A DNA stretch of 64,000 nt from CAWJMD01 sp963843835 (GCA_963843835.1 CAWJMD010000008.1:806001-870000); one strand, 5' to 3'. Counted from the stretch's first letter, positions 53,969 through 63,494 are shown. The notes: generated by a model not told the origin, from the sequence alone. Program-made: numbers and translations.

Positions 53969-54098
53969 GCCGGATCCCTCCCCGCTCTGAACGAGAGGGG
54001 GGGCGCGACGCGACGCCCGGCCGCGTTCTCGGGACAATGAGGAGCCAGGACGCCTGCGCACCGGGCCGGGCGACGTCACCGACGAAGGGACCAGCGCC

Positions 54099-54509
54099 AT
54101 GAGCGATCACGGAGGCGAGCCGTATGTCGTGGACATCGAGAAGGCCACGCTCGAGAACGACACCTACAGGACGACGTTGTGGACGGGGAAGCACCTGCAG
54201 CTGACCGTGATGACGATCAAGCCGGGCGACGACATCGGTCTGGAGGCCCACCCGGTCAACGACCAGTTCCTTCGCGTCGAGTCCGGCCGGGGCCGCTGCC
54301 AGATGGGGCTGGTGAAGGACGACCTGGACTTCGACGCCGACGTTCAGGACGACTCGGTGATCCTCGTGCCCGCGGGCACGTGGCACAACGTCACGAACAC
54401 CGGAGAGGACGACCTCAGGCTGTATGCGCTCTACGGACCCCCCGACCACCTGCCCGGGACTGTCCACGTCTCTCACGAGGACGCCGACAACGACCCCAAC
54501 GAGCACTGA
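54099..54509 (+). CDS. Cupin-domain protein
   Basis: ATG 54099 gives 136 residues. The cupin barrel appears in TTLWTGKHLQLTVMTIKPGD, IGLEAHPVNDQFLRVESGRG (metal ligands H and E) and ILVPAGTWHNVTNTGEDDLR (second His). It resembles single-cupin proteins annotated as mannose-6-phosphate isomerase-like, but a catalytic role is unproven. The tail is acidic. Confidence 0.85.
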   Translation: MSDHGGEPYVVDIEKATLENDTYRTTLWTGKHLQLTVMTIKPGDDIGLEAHPVNDQFLRVESGRGRCQMGLVKDDLDFDADVQDDSVILVPAGTWHNVTNTGEDDLRLYALYGPPDHLPGTVHVSHEDADNDPNEH

Positions 54510-54587
54510 CCAGCGTCCGCGTGCCGCGGCCGAACACGTGACGTTCGCCCCTGCCCCGACCTGTCCGCCGGTGCGCAGGATCGGTCC

Positions 54588-55052
54588 ATGACCATCGCGC
54601 CGGAGATCGTCGAACTGCCAGATCAGGACACCCTCGCGGTCCGCGGGGACGTGCCGTACGCGGAGATGCCGGACTTCTTCGGCCGGGCCTTCACCGCCGT
54701 CACGACCGCCGTGAGCGAGTCGGGCGTCCAGGTCGTCGGTCCGCCCTTCGGGTTCTACCCGACGACGTCCACCGACACCGCGGTCGTGGAGGCAGGGGTG
54801 CCGGTCCTGGCCGCGCCGACGGAGACCTCGGGCGAGGTTCACCGACTCGTCCTGCCCGGCGGCCGCGCCGTCGTCGCCGTTCACGTCGGCCCGTACGACA
54901 CGTTGCACCAGACCTACGACGCGCTGAGCACGTGGATGAAGGAGAACGACCTGGTCCCCGCGGAGAGCAAGTGGGAGCACTACCTGTCAGATCCTGCGGC
55001 CGAGCCGGACCCCGCGACGTGGCGAACACAGATCGTCCAGCCCCTGGCCTGA
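54588..55052 (+). CDS. GyrI-like small-molecule-binding protein
   Basis: ATG 54588 gives 154 residues beginning IAPEIVELPDQDTLAVRGDV. GPPFGFYPTTSTDTAVVEAG, VLPGGRAVVAVHVGPYDTL and YLSDPAAEPDPATWRTQIVQ match the GyrI-like domain, which lacks the DNA-binding part of AraC-type regulators here. It may sequester a toxic small molecule or act as a ligand sensor. Confidence 0.83.
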   Translation: MTIAPEIVELPDQDTLAVRGDVPYAEMPDFFGRAFTAVTTAVSESGVQVVGPPFGFYPTTSTDTAVVEAGVPVLAAPTETSGEVHRLVLPGGRAVVAVHVGPYDTLHQTYDALSTWMKENDLVPAESKWEHYLSDPAAEPDPATWRTQIVQPLA

Positions 55053-55089
55053 CGCGCGCCGAGCCGGGGCGGCACGAGGTCGTCCGACG

Positions 55090-55503
55090 TCAGCGCGGCG
55101 GACGCCGGGGTCGGTCCGTCAGCTTCCGCCACCCACCGGCGCGGTTGTCGACGATGACCGCCTTGAACATCTGCACGAGCGCGTCCTCGTTGACCTGCTC
55201 CCCCTCCCGGATCGCGACCGTGCACCCGGTGGCGTTGTCGTACCCCCCGGTGATGATCCCGTGCGGGTCCGGGGCCAGTCCCCCGTCGTAGATGAAGACG
55301 TTGATGTGGTCCTTCGCCGCGAGCAGGGCGCACACGTTGCCCTGCAGCACGAAGTAGGGCTGGACCGTCCGCTTGATCGTCTCCTGGACCTCCGGGTCGG
55401 CGCCGTGCGCGAGGTCGCGCACGCGCCGGCAGACAGCCTGCTGCCAAGGCGGGAGGGCGTCGATGTAGCCGTCCACCCGCGGGTCGGTCTCGTAGGTGCC
55501 CAT
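55090..55503 (-). CDS. DUF1801 (YdhG-like) protein
   Basis: ATG 55503 (MGTYETDPRVDGYIDAL) with GGAGAA upstream gives 137 residues. LPPWQQAVCRRVRDLAHGAD, PEVQETIKRTVQPYFVL and KDHINVFIYDGGLAPDPHG are the DUF1801 core with its conserved aromatic pocket. Proteins of this group are widespread and of unknown role. Confidence 0.85.
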   Translation of the reverse strand: MGTYETDPRVDGYIDALPPWQQAVCRRVRDLAHGADPEVQETIKRTVQPYFVLQGNVCALLAAKDHINVFIYDGGLAPDPHGIITGGYDNATGCTVAIREGEQVNEDALVQMFKAVIVDNRAGGWRKLTDRPRRPPR

Positions 55504-55602
55504 CGGTTCTCCAGGCGGCTGGAACGAGAATCCCTGGCTGCCCCATCGAACCACGAGCCCGCCGCATGACGGGGTCGATCCGCGGCGCGTGCACCGCGAT
55601 GG

Positions 55603-56337
55603 TCAGCCCGTCGGGCGCCGGACGGCGAGGAGGTCGTACTCGACCAGGGCCAGGTCGTCGTCCAGGCTGACCGGAAACATCCCAGAGGGGACGAAGCCGC
55701 GCTCTTCGACGGCGGTGAGGGTCTCCACGTGAGTGGGCGCGCCGGCGTAGATCGACTGGACCGCAGCCTCCGTCTGCAGGGCGACCACGTCCTCGAGCTC
55801 GCCTCCCCCGGCAAGCACCTGCAGGTCGTAGCCCTGGGTGTCCATCTTGAGGTACACCCGCCCGGACGGCAGGTGGCGTCGCACGTCCTCCAGCCGCCGG
55901 ACCTGGACGGACTCCACCGAGTCGATCGCGAGGACCTCCGCGAACTCCCGGAGCCCGTAGGCAGTCGGCTCCAGGAGGGAGGACAGCGTCGACAACCTCG
56001 CGACGTTCATGTCGGCGACGGTGTTCACGGCGCCCAGGGCGTAGGGCTGCACGACCCACCGGGGGTCCCCGGCGGCCTTCGCCCGCAGCTCCCGGACGGA
56101 TGCGGCTACTGGCTCGAACGAGACGATCCACCCACGGAACCCGTTCTGCCGCAACATCAGCCCGTACTCACCGACGCGTGCCCCGACGTCCAGGACTACG
56201 TCGACATCGTGTCTGGCGAAGAGGCGCGACAGGTGCAGCCCGATCAGTGAGACCTCCGCTCGGCGGCGGGTGGGAACCACCTCGACGCCGACCCGACGCA
56301 GCACGTTCCGTGCCGCTACCTCAGCCCTTGATGGCAC
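55603..56337 (-). CDS. FkbM-family methyltransferase
   Basis: The 244-residue protein has the SAM motif VVLDVGARVGEYGLMLRQNG (the usual DVGANxG with Arg for Asn), IVSFEPVAASVRELRAKAAG and VYLKMDTQGYDLQVLAGG, the FkbM hallmarks. FkbM enzymes add methyl groups to sugar or polyketide hydroxyls. No glycan or antibiotic cluster surrounds it, so the acceptor is unknown. It lies 18 bases from the large protease on the same strand. Confidence 0.9.
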   Translation of the reverse strand: MPSRAEVAARNVLRRVGVEVVPTRRRAEVSLIGLHLSRLFARHDVDVVLDVGARVGEYGLMLRQNGFRGWIVSFEPVAASVRELRAKAAGDPRWVVQPYALGAVNTVADMNVARLSTLSSLLEPTAYGLREFAEVLAIDSVESVQVRRLEDVRRHLPSGRVYLKMDTQGYDLQVLAGGGELEDVVALQTEAAVQSIYAGAPTHVETLTAVEERGFVPSGMFPVSLDDDLALVEYDLLAVRRPTG

Positions 56338-56355
56338 AGCCGGATACCCTCGTCC

Positions 56356-59300
56356 TCACCGGAACCGTGCTCGCACGGTCTCCCGCGCGGACTCCGCACC
56401 GTCCTCGACGAGCCGGACGACGATGGTCTTGGCGCCCTTGCCGAACTCACCGGTGTCCATGTCGAAGTCCCACTCCCCCAGCCCGTCCGCGGTGCGCCAG
56501 GAGCTCGCGTCGGTCGCGGCGTTGCGCGGGACGACCTGCCACTGCACCGACGCCCGCGGCGTCACGGTGAAGGTGCTCGACGCGACCGGCGAGACGGCCT
56601 TGTCCTCGGTGGCCCGCACGTACAGGGTGTGCTCGCCGGTCGCGAGGTCACCGAGCGAGAGCGACCAGGTGCCGCTGTCGGCGTGCAGGTCGGCCACGGT
56701 CGGGGTACCGAAGTCGGCGTCGTCGACACTGACCTCGACCCGCTGGGTGGTCGGGTGGTCGCCGGCGCCGGTCGGGTCCTCGCCGCGAGCAGGGAACGAG
56801 TAGGCGCCACCTGCCAGGACGTCGTCCGACTCCACGACGGACGACCCGTCGGCGGGCTCGGTGATCGTCGCCGAGAGACCCTCGAGGTCGTCCGCGGGAG
56901 CGGCAACCACCGTCACCCGCGAGGCGTGCGCACCCTCGAAGCCGAACGCCCACGAGCGCGCACCGACCATCTGCACCTGGAAGGTCACCTGCTCGCCGGC
57001 GAAGGCGGGCCGGGACGTCTCGAACGCGATCACGTACTTGGTCCAGCAGCTCTCGCCGAGGGTCGTGCACGCAGTCCCACCGGGACCGGAGCCGACAACG
57101 GGCTGGAAGGAGCCCTCACCCCTGCCGATCTCGCGGTCCCCGGCCATCAGCACACCGGTCGGACGGATCACCGACGGCGTCTCGCCCGCCAGGTAGATCT
57201 CGGCGTAGACCCGCGAGCCGGTGGGCGTCGGGGCGGTCGCGGGCCCCTCCGACGGGAAGATGCCGAGCGGACGGAAGGCCGCCACGACGCTGGTCACGCG
57301 GCTCTCGAAGCAGGGCTCGAGGTCGCCGGTGGTGTCGGACGTCGAGAGGTAGTTCTCGTTGCCCGACGTGCTGCACCCTTCCGGGATTCCTGGAGCGTCG
57401 GCGTGACGGCGGTGCAGGTAGAACGTGGTGGCCTGCTGGCCCTCACCGGACGCGGGGATCGCGGCGGCCGACGCCGACGACTCAGAGGCGGCGCGCAGGG
57501 CGGCGAGACCGCCGGCCATCGTGGCGAGGTCGAGCCCTTCGAGCGGCAGGCCGCCGTCCGGTGCCTCGCTGTCCTCCTGTCCGTCGCCGTCACGGTCGTA
57601 GCCGCCGTAGAGGCTGTCGCGCACCTGGCGGTCGAGGGCGAAGAAGTCGTCCTCGAACCCGCGCTCGGGCATGAGAGACCGGCCGAGCAGCACGTCGACG
57701 GCACGCTGGGCAGTCTCGGGCGTGGCCGCGCCGTAGCCCTCGAAGAGCACGTTGGTGTCGCCGGTGTACGGGGCGGTGGCCGGGTACGGGAACGGCGACA
57801 TCTCGTTCTCGGTGTTGAGCGGGAACGCGTTCTTGAGCACCGCGGTTCGCAGCTCGGCGCGGGTGAGCTCACCGTCCGCGAGGTACTCGGACTGGTCCAC
57901 GGGAATACCCTTGGCGACGACCTGGCCCGGCTTCTGCCCGGCGCGACCGTCGCCCACGGCCTCGCGGACCTTCGTCAAGACCGTGCCGAAGACGCCTGCG
58001 GTGTAGGGGGTTGCGGCCGAGGTCCCGCCGAAGGCGCACTGCCCGACCGTGCCGGTGCGGCACGCGGACGGCAGGTTCCCGTCACCCCACGACGACAGGT
58101 GCACCGGGATGCCGTCGCCGACGATCGCGCGCTGGTTGTCGCGCCTCAGTGCGCCGACGGTCACGTTCCAGTCCGGTCCGGTCTGGTCGGAGCCGTAGGT
58201 GCTGACCGGCACGTCGAACGCGTTGCCGACGCCGTTGCCGGCCGCGAACAGGGTGGTCTGGCCACGCTCGGCAGCGGCCTTGGTCGCCTGGGGGTCGCCG
58301 ACGAGGCCGAGGGGGGCGCCGCCGATGTAGCCGAAGCTGTTGGTGGAGATGTCGACCCACGGCAGCGCGGCGACGACGGACTCGTCCAGCGCCTCCACGA
58401 CGACCAGCAGGCAGGTCGGGCAGTAGCCGTAGCGGTTGCCGGTGGAGACCGACGCCGAGCCGGAGCCGTGGCCGTTGTCGTCCAGGATCGGGTGAGTATC
58501 GTCACCGGACGTCACGCCCGTGGAGCCGCCCGCGTCGACGGCGCCGACGATCTTGGTGCCGGGGATCCAGTACATGCGGCCGGGCTGGATCGTCTCGTTG
58601 CCGTTCCAGATCGGCGCGTCGGCCTCCGGGAAGTAGCCCTCTCCCAGCGTGATGTCCAGCGCGGTCGCGTCGGCCGGGTAGCCCGGGATGTACTCGGACG
58701 GGTGGCGCGTGAAGTTGTCGGTCAGCGCGAGGACGTCGGGGTCCGGGTACGTCTGTGCCGAGAACTCCAGGTGGTAGGGGTTGATGCCGGAGTCGGCGAC
58801 GCCGACGACGGTGACGGCGGTGGTCTCCTCAGCGAGCCGGTCGGGGTTCGCGACGAGCACGGACGTCATCTGCCGGCGCTCGAGGCCGTCGGCGTCCGTC
58901 GCCTTGAGCGTGACCAGGTGCCGGCCCTCAGGCAGGGTCAAGGTCACATCCGTACCGGACGCGTCCAGGCGCCCGTCCTCGTCCGTGTCCCAGCCGGTCT
59001 CGACCGGCGACGTGCCGCCGGAGACGGTGCCGTCGAGGGTGACGCTGTTGCCGGTGACGACGGTGTACGGGCCGCCCGCGTCGACCGTCGGACGGGGGTC
59101 GACGCCGGACGTGGTGGCGACGACCTTGGCGGTCACGGTGTCGACGACGGTCGCGTACTCGTTGACCCGCACCGTCCACGTGCCGGCGGCCGGGGAGTCG
59201 ACGCTGGTGTGCTCGAACTCCGGCGGTGCGTTGCCGGAGCTACCGGCCTCGGAGCCCGAGGGGTCGAGAACGACGAGGTCGTAGTCGTTGGCCGGCACCT

Positions 59301-59991
59301 CCCACGTCACGTCGACGGTCATGGACGTGACACCTGCAGGCACCTCGAACGGGAAGTCGATCGGTTCGCTGACGCCGGTGGCGCCGGGGGTGGCGTCCTC
59401 GCGCGACTCCTCCAGCAGCGTCTGCTCGCCCTGCTCGTAGACGACCACGACGACCTGGTCGCTGCTCGTGGCCCCGTCGAAGTCGGTCACGGTCAGCGTC
59501 ACCGGGTACCGGCCCGCGGGCACGCCGGTGGCGTCGAAGGCGGCGGTCGGTGCGTCGGCGCCGTCGATCGAGCCGGGACCGGATGTCCACGCGAACGTGT
59601 ACGGCTCGGTGCCCCCGTAGCCGGCGCCCATCAGCGGACCCTGCTCGCCCGACTTCACGAACGGGCTGTCACCGGCATCGGCGACCAGCGGCGCCGGCTC
59701 GGCAGGCTCGGCCGCCGGGCCGTCCGCGGTCGTGGCCGTCCCGGAGACCGGCACGGTCCCTGTGAGCGGGCTCTTCGCCTGGCCGCCCGCCACGGAGGCT
59801 CCCCCGACCGAGTCGATGGTCACGTCGGACGCCGGGGAGGACACGCCGGGAGCAGCGGAGACCGGCGCCGTCGCCGCGGCGAGGAGCCCGGCCGTGAGCG
59901 CTGCGGCGAGGGTGGTCGTGAGGGCTGCTGCCCGTCGACGACGTGGACGACGGGTGGGTGACGGGGACGACTTCGAGCGCAGTACGGCCAC
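56356..59991 (-). CDS. Very large secreted subtilase (S8) with PKD and Ig-like repeats
   Basis: GTG 59991 gives 1211 residues with a twin basic run and signal helix (RRRRAAALTTTLAAALTAGL) ending AAPG. N-terminal modules are a PKD-like domain (YPVTLTVTDFDGATSSDQVV), a CARDB-like pre-peptidase region, and a second PKD (VDAGGPYTVVTGNSVTLDGT). The S8 domain has D400 in VADSGINPYH, H508 in NGHGSGSAS and S658 in FGGTSAATP. Its insertion loops are long. The C-terminal 350 residues hold a beta-sandwich and an Ig-like module. It is an exported protein-degrading enzyme, perhaps surface-bound. Confidence 0.92.
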   Translation of the reverse strand: MAVLRSKSSPSPTRRPRRRRAAALTTTLAAALTAGLLAAATAPVSAAPGVSSPASDVTIDSVGGASVAGGQAKSPLTGTVPVSGTATTADGPAAEPAEPAPLVADAGDSPFVKSGEQGPLMGAGYGGTEPYTFAWTSGPGSIDGADAPTAAFDATGVPAGRYPVTLTVTDFDGATSSDQVVVVVYEQGEQTLLEESREDATPGATGVSEPIDFPFEVPAGVTSMTVDVTWEVPANDYDLVVLDPSGSEAGSSGNAPPEFEHTSVDSPAAGTWTVRVNEYATVVDTVTAKVVATTSGVDPRPTVDAGGPYTVVTGNSVTLDGTVSGGTSPVETGWDTDEDGRLDASGTDVTLTLPEGRHLVTLKATDADGLERRQMTSVLVANPDRLAEETTAVTVVGVADSGINPYHLEFSAQTYPDPDVLALTDNFTRHPSEYIPGYPADATALDITLGEGYFPEADAPIWNGNETIQPGRMYWIPGTKIVGAVDAGGSTGVTSGDDTHPILDDNGHGSGSASVSTGNRYGYCPTCLLVVVEALDESVVAALPWVDISTNSFGYIGGAPLGLVGDPQATKAAAERGQTTLFAAGNGVGNAFDVPVSTYGSDQTGPDWNVTVGALRRDNQRAIVGDGIPVHLSSWGDGNLPSACRTGTVGQCAFGGTSAATPYTAGVFGTVLTKVREAVGDGRAGQKPGQVVAKGIPVDQSEYLADGELTRAELRTAVLKNAFPLNTENEMSPFPYPATAPYTGDTNVLFEGYGAATPETAQRAVDVLLGRSLMPERGFEDDFFALDRQVRDSLYGGYDRDGDGQEDSEAPDGGLPLEGLDLATMAGGLAALRAASESSASAAAIPASGEGQQATTFYLHRRHADAPGIPEGCSTSGNENYLSTSDTTGDLEPCFESRVTSVVAAFRPLGIFPSEGPATAPTPTGSRVYAEIYLAGETPSVIRPTGVLMAGDREIGRGEGSFQPVVGSGPGGTACTTLGESCWTKYVIAFETSRPAFAGEQVTFQVQMVGARSWAFGFEGAHASRVTVVAAPADDLEGLSATITEPADGSSVVESDDVLAGGAYSFPARGEDPTGAGDHPTTQRVEVSVDDADFGTPTVADLHADSGTWSLSLGDLATGEHTLYVRATEDKAVSPVASSTFTVTPRASVQWQVVPRNAATDASSWRTADGLGEWDFDMDTGEFGKGAKTIVVRLVEDGAESARETVRARFR

Positions 59992-60111
59992 GGGTGGGAG
60001 CCCTTCTGAGCGGAGCCCGCCAGGTGGGGCGGGACGTGATGCAGGTCTCAACGACTGGCACGTCCGGGGGTTACGGGAGTGTTGGGCGACTTGTCCGAGT
60101 GGGCGCTCGGG

Positions 60112-60753
60112 TCACCCTGTCAGCGCGTCGACCGCCTTCTTGTCGAGCGTCACCCGTACGCACGCGGCGGCCAGCCTGGGCAGCTGCGGGGGCTCGACCA
60201 GCCCCGCCAGGCCCCTCACGGACGAGGGCAGGCCCAGCGCCCGCGCTCCGTCCCGCACCCGGTCGTCGAGGAAGGGCGCGACGTCCGACCACACGCCCTG
60301 GACTTCGCGGCAGAAGATCGCGGAGCCGAGCGGGCCGATGCCGGGGACGTCCTGCAGCAGCGTCCGCAGGCCGTCCACGTCCGGCGCCTCGGAGTGCAGC
60401 CGCCTCAGGTCACCACCCCACCGTTCCACCAGCAGCTCGGCGCCGTCGCCGAGCAGGGTCGAGGTCCGCTCGTCGAACCTGCGGTACCCGGCGTCACCCA
60501 GGATCTGCACCCTTCGCTGCCAGGTCGCGTCGCGCATCGCCCGGGGGGTCCGCAGGCCCGCCGCCGACAACGACCTCGCCGCGGCGACCCCCAGGTCGGA
60601 CGAGATCCGCGCCGACAGCAGGGTGCAGAGGACGAGCAGGCGGTACAGCGGCGACGGGGTGTCCTTGAGCGTGATCCCGGCCTGCTCGGCATAGGTCGTG
60701 CCGTACCGGTCGAGCAGCGTGCGGACCAGGTCGGTGCGGGACGTTCGAGCCAT
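60112..60753 (-). CDS. Endonuclease-III-like HhH-GPD protein without catalytic lysine
   Basis: ATG 60753 with GGGAGGACC upstream gives 213 residues; the long open frame upstream is read-through. The HhH motif LLQDVPGIGPLGSAI (133-146) and APFLDDRV place it in the DNA-glycosylase superfamily. The lysine of bifunctional endonuclease III (after PGIG) is leucine here. No iron-sulfur cysteines occur at the C-terminus. It is probably a mono-functional or non-catalytic relative. Confidence 0.8.
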   Translation of the reverse strand: MARTSRTDLVRTLLDRYGTTYAEQAGITLKDTPSPLYRLLVLCTLLSARISSDLGVAAARSLSAAGLRTPRAMRDATWQRRVQILGDAGYRRFDERTSTLLGDGAELLVERWGGDLRRLHSEAPDVDGLRTLLQDVPGIGPLGSAIFCREVQGVWSDVAPFLDDRVRDGARALGLPSSVRGLAGLVEPPQLPRLAAACVRVTLDKKAVDALTG

Positions 60754-60825
60754 CGGTCCTCCCGGTTGACGGAGTCGGTCGGCGTCCATCACGCCACCGG
60801 ACCCGCGCCGCGGCAACCGGGGCGA

Positions 60826-60871
60826 CGCACCTGTGGACGACGGCGGCCGCCCACTCGCACCTGTGGACGAC
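60826..60871. repeat. Pair of 16-base direct repeats resembling DnaA boxes
   Basis: CGCACCTGTGGACGAC occurs at 60826-60841 and 60856-60871, exactly 30 bases apart, in the gap between the endonuclease-III-like and acetyltransferase genes. On the opposite strand the core TCGTCCACA differs at one base from the DnaA box TTGTCCACA. Confidence 0.5.
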
Positions 60872-60878
60872 CGCAGGG

Positions 60879-62117
60879 TCAGTAGGGCAGGTAGAACATG
60901 CACAGGTCGGAGGTCAGCGCCGGGAACAAGGCCTCGTACCACTCGTGGTCGTTCCCGGGGTAGACGTCGGGTCGCCGAGCCTTCAAGCCCCTCATGCCCA
61001 GCGGCCCGAGCAGGAGCGCCGCCAGGTGGTCCGGGGCGCACCCGAGACCCCCGGCGGAGCCGGGTGCCTGCATCGGGCCCCCTACCTCGACCGGGCCGAA
61101 ACCCTCTGCCAGCTGGCGGATCCGGTAGTGCCGGCCGAACGTCGAGACCACGAGGTCGCGGCCTTCGCGGTCCAGGCCACTCGCCAGGTGGCGCTGCCAC
61201 AGCAGCGGGCGGAGTGCATCCAGCAGCACCGCCGGGTCGGGCAGCCGCACGTAGTACTGCTCGGCCAGATCGGTGACGGCGCCGTACAGCCGCGTGCACA
61301 CGTCGTCGACCGGTCCGGCACGCCGCTGCACCCGCAGGCCGCCGGAGCCGGCGACCTCGAGAAGGCCGGCCACGAGGTCGGCGGCGGCATCGTGGTCGAG
61401 GGCGGCGCCGTCCGCGAGGAGGACCGAGTCGCCGGCGTCCGACGAGCGGCAGGTGGCCACCACCTCGCCGTCGCGCTCGACGACCATCTCGGTCGAGCCC
61501 TCGCGGCCCAGCAGCCACCGCCACCGCGGGGTCGAGTGCGGCACGGCGACGTCGACATCCGTCTGCGCAGCGTCCTGAAGGCGCACCATCGCCGGGAGGT
61601 CGGCCGTCGTCGCCGGCCTCAGCCTTCCCGAACGGTGCGCCTCGGGAGGGCCGGTCAGCACCGGTGCGGGCGGGATCGCGATCGCGTACTCGTAGCCGAA
61701 CAGCCGGTAGAAGTACGGGATCCCGATCATCACCCCGAGCACGTGACCGCGCTCGGCGGAACGCTCGTGCGCCCAGCCCATCAGAGCGCGCACGAGTCCA
61801 CGTCCCTCGTACGCGGCATCGGTGGCGACCAGTTCGACCTGTCCCGCCCTCAGGTGCACGGTGCCGGGCGCGCCGGCCCGCCCGACCCGCACCGTCTCGT
61901 CGAGCAGGACGGCGGTGGACACCACGCGCTCCCCGTCGACGACGACGGCGCACGCACCCGGCCCGGCGTCAGGATCCTCGACGACCAGGCGGTGGTCGAT
62001 CGCGTCCTGCGGGTCGCCGCGAGCCGCCAGCAGCTCGCCGACCTGCTCGAGGTCGCCCGCCTCCATCGTCCGCAGCAGCAACCCGTCCGGCAGCGGACGG
62101 GGATCGGTGGAACGCAT
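60879..62117 (-). CDS. Eis-like GNAT N-acetyltransferase
   Basis: ATG 62117 (MRSTDPRPLPDG) gives 412 residues, close to Eis (about 400). The N-terminal GNAT has GQVELVATDAAYEGRGLVRA (R/QxxGxG/A acetyl-CoA loop in a variant YEGRGLV) and IPYFYRLFGYEYAI. A second GNAT-like region and a C-terminal sterol-carrier-like domain follow (RPDVYPGNDHEWYEALFP), ending FYLPY. The known Eis ends in a catalytic C-terminal carboxylate; here the tail is Tyr. Substrate is unknown; aminoglycosides are possible only by analogy. Confidence 0.8.
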   Translation of the reverse strand: MRSTDPRPLPDGLLLRTMEAGDLEQVGELLAARGDPQDAIDHRLVVEDPDAGPGACAVVVDGERVVSTAVLLDETVRVGRAGAPGTVHLRAGQVELVATDAAYEGRGLVRALMGWAHERSAERGHVLGVMIGIPYFYRLFGYEYAIAIPPAPVLTGPPEAHRSGRLRPATTADLPAMVRLQDAAQTDVDVAVPHSTPRWRWLLGREGSTEMVVERDGEVVATCRSSDAGDSVLLADGAALDHDAAADLVAGLLEVAGSGGLRVQRRAGPVDDVCTRLYGAVTDLAEQYYVRLPDPAVLLDALRPLLWQRHLASGLDREGRDLVVSTFGRHYRIRQLAEGFGPVEVGGPMQAPGSAGGLGCAPDHLAALLLGPLGMRGLKARRPDVYPGNDHEWYEALFPALTSDLCMFYLPY

Positions 62118-62191
62118 GGCATCGATGGTCCCGCTCAGACGGCGACGAGGCACGCTCTTTCCTTCCGGCCGCCTCATGCCAGCCTGTGGGC

Positions 62192-62872
62192 ATGACGGCG
62201 AACGCGTGCCCGGCCATGGTCGACGCCCTGGAGGCGTCCCAGTCGTCCCTTCGGGCGTGGGTCGCGGAGATGGACGACGACACCTCCTGGCGCCCGACCT
62301 CGTGCGTCGGCTGGGCGGCGCGCGACCTCGTCTTCCACTGCCTGGCCGACGCCCAGCGCGGGCTGGTGGCCCTGCACTCCCCCTCCGAGCGGGAGGTCGA
62401 CCGCGACTCGGTCTCGTACTGGCGGGACTGGCAGTCCGACGAGGTCGGGGCAGCGAACGGCCGACGGTTCGCGCGGGTGGTCGGCAGCATGTTCCTCGAC
62501 GTCGGGGCGCTGCGGGACCTCTTCGTCGAGACCTCGGCCGCGCTCGTCCAAGCCGCATCCAGGGCCAACGGAGACCAGCGGGTGGAGACCCAGGGGCATC
62601 GTCTGACGACGTCGGACCTCCTCAGCACGCTCGTCGTCGAAGCGACCCTCCACCATCTCGACCTCATGGTCGCCGCTCCCCGGGCCACGCCTCCGTCACC
62701 GACCGGGCTGTCGGAGGTGCGCCGCACCCTCGACGGGCTGCTCGGCCGGCCGGTCCCGCTGGCCTGGGACGACGAGACCTACGCTCGTGCCGCCACCGGC
62801 CGGGCACCGCTGTCCGGGGACGAGCGACGCGCCCTCGGCGAGGACGCGGCTCGCCTCCCCCTCATCCGCTGA
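62192..62872 (+). CDS. Maleylpyruvate isomerase N-terminal/DinB-type mycothiol-linked protein
   Basis: ATG 62192 gives 226 residues beginning TANACPAMVDALEASQSSLR. The four-helix DinB bundle includes SWRPTSCVGWAARDLVFHCL (metal-ligand His) and VVEATLHHLDLMVA (second His pair). A short C-terminal domain follows. In actinobacteria such proteins use mycothiol as cofactor for thiol transfer. Substrate is not known. The start lacks a strong ribosome binding site. Confidence 0.83.
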   Translation: MTANACPAMVDALEASQSSLRAWVAEMDDDTSWRPTSCVGWAARDLVFHCLADAQRGLVALHSPSEREVDRDSVSYWRDWQSDEVGAANGRRFARVVGSMFLDVGALRDLFVETSAALVQAASRANGDQRVETQGHRLTTSDLLSTLVVEATLHHLDLMVAAPRATPPSPTGLSEVRRTLDGLLGRPVPLAWDDETYARAATGRAPLSGDERRALGEDAARLPLIR

Positions 62873-62969
62873 CCCGTCGGCGGGGCCCGCCCATCCCTCG
62901 ACCACCCCTTGCCTCCCCTCCCCCGCCAACGGATGCTGAGAACCCACCTCACCGGACGAGGGAGACCCC

Positions 62970-63494
62970 GTGGCGACGACCGCCGACCTGCTGAGCGACG
63001 CCCTGACCCGGGTGCGCGACACAGCACACCGCGTCCTCAAGGGCCTCGGCGAGGAGCGGCTGACGTACCGGGTCGACGACCGCGCGAACTCCGTCGCCTG
63101 GCTGATCTGGCACGCCGCCCGCATCCAGGACGACCACGTGGCGGACGTGGCCGGGACGGACCAGGTCTGGACGTCCGTGGGATGGGCTGCCCGATTCGCC
63201 CTCCCGTTCGACGACTCGGCCACGGGGTTCGGGCACTCGAGCGAGGACGTCGCCGCGGTGCGCTCGTCGGCGGAGCACCTCAGCGGCTACCTCGACGCCG
63301 TCACCGAGCGCAGCCTGCAGTTCGTCGAACGGCTCAGCGACACCGACCTCGACCGCGTCGTCGACGAGCGCTGGGACCCACCGGTCACCCTGGCGGTCAG
63401 GCTGGTCAGCGTGGTGAGCGACGGCCTGCAGCACGTCGGGCAGGCAGCGTTCGTCCGAGGACTCACCGACGACCGCGGAGGCTCAGATGACTGA
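62970..63494 (+). CDS. DinB/DUF664-family protein
   Basis: The 174-residue protein starts at GTG (MATTADLLSDALTRVRDTA). SVAWLIWHAARIQDDHVADV supplies the first histidine and VSDGLQHVGQAAFVRGL the second, in the four-helix DinB fold used with mycothiol or bacillithiol. It precedes gnd and overlaps it by eight bases. It is a probable thiol-transferase or stress protein. Confidence 0.83.
   Translation: MATTADLLSDALTRVRDTAHRVLKGLGEERLTYRVDDRANSVAWLIWHAARIQDDHVADVAGTDQVWTSVGWAARFALPFDDSATGFGHSSEDVAAVRSSAEHLSGYLDAVTERSLQFVERLSDTDLDRVVDERWDPPVTLAVRLVSVVSDGLQHVGQAAFVRGLTDDRGGSDD

Noticed and set aside
56629..59961. A 1110-codon plus-strand open frame
   Set aside because: It is exactly opposite the subtilase and has arginine/valine-rich, motif-free translation; a shadow.
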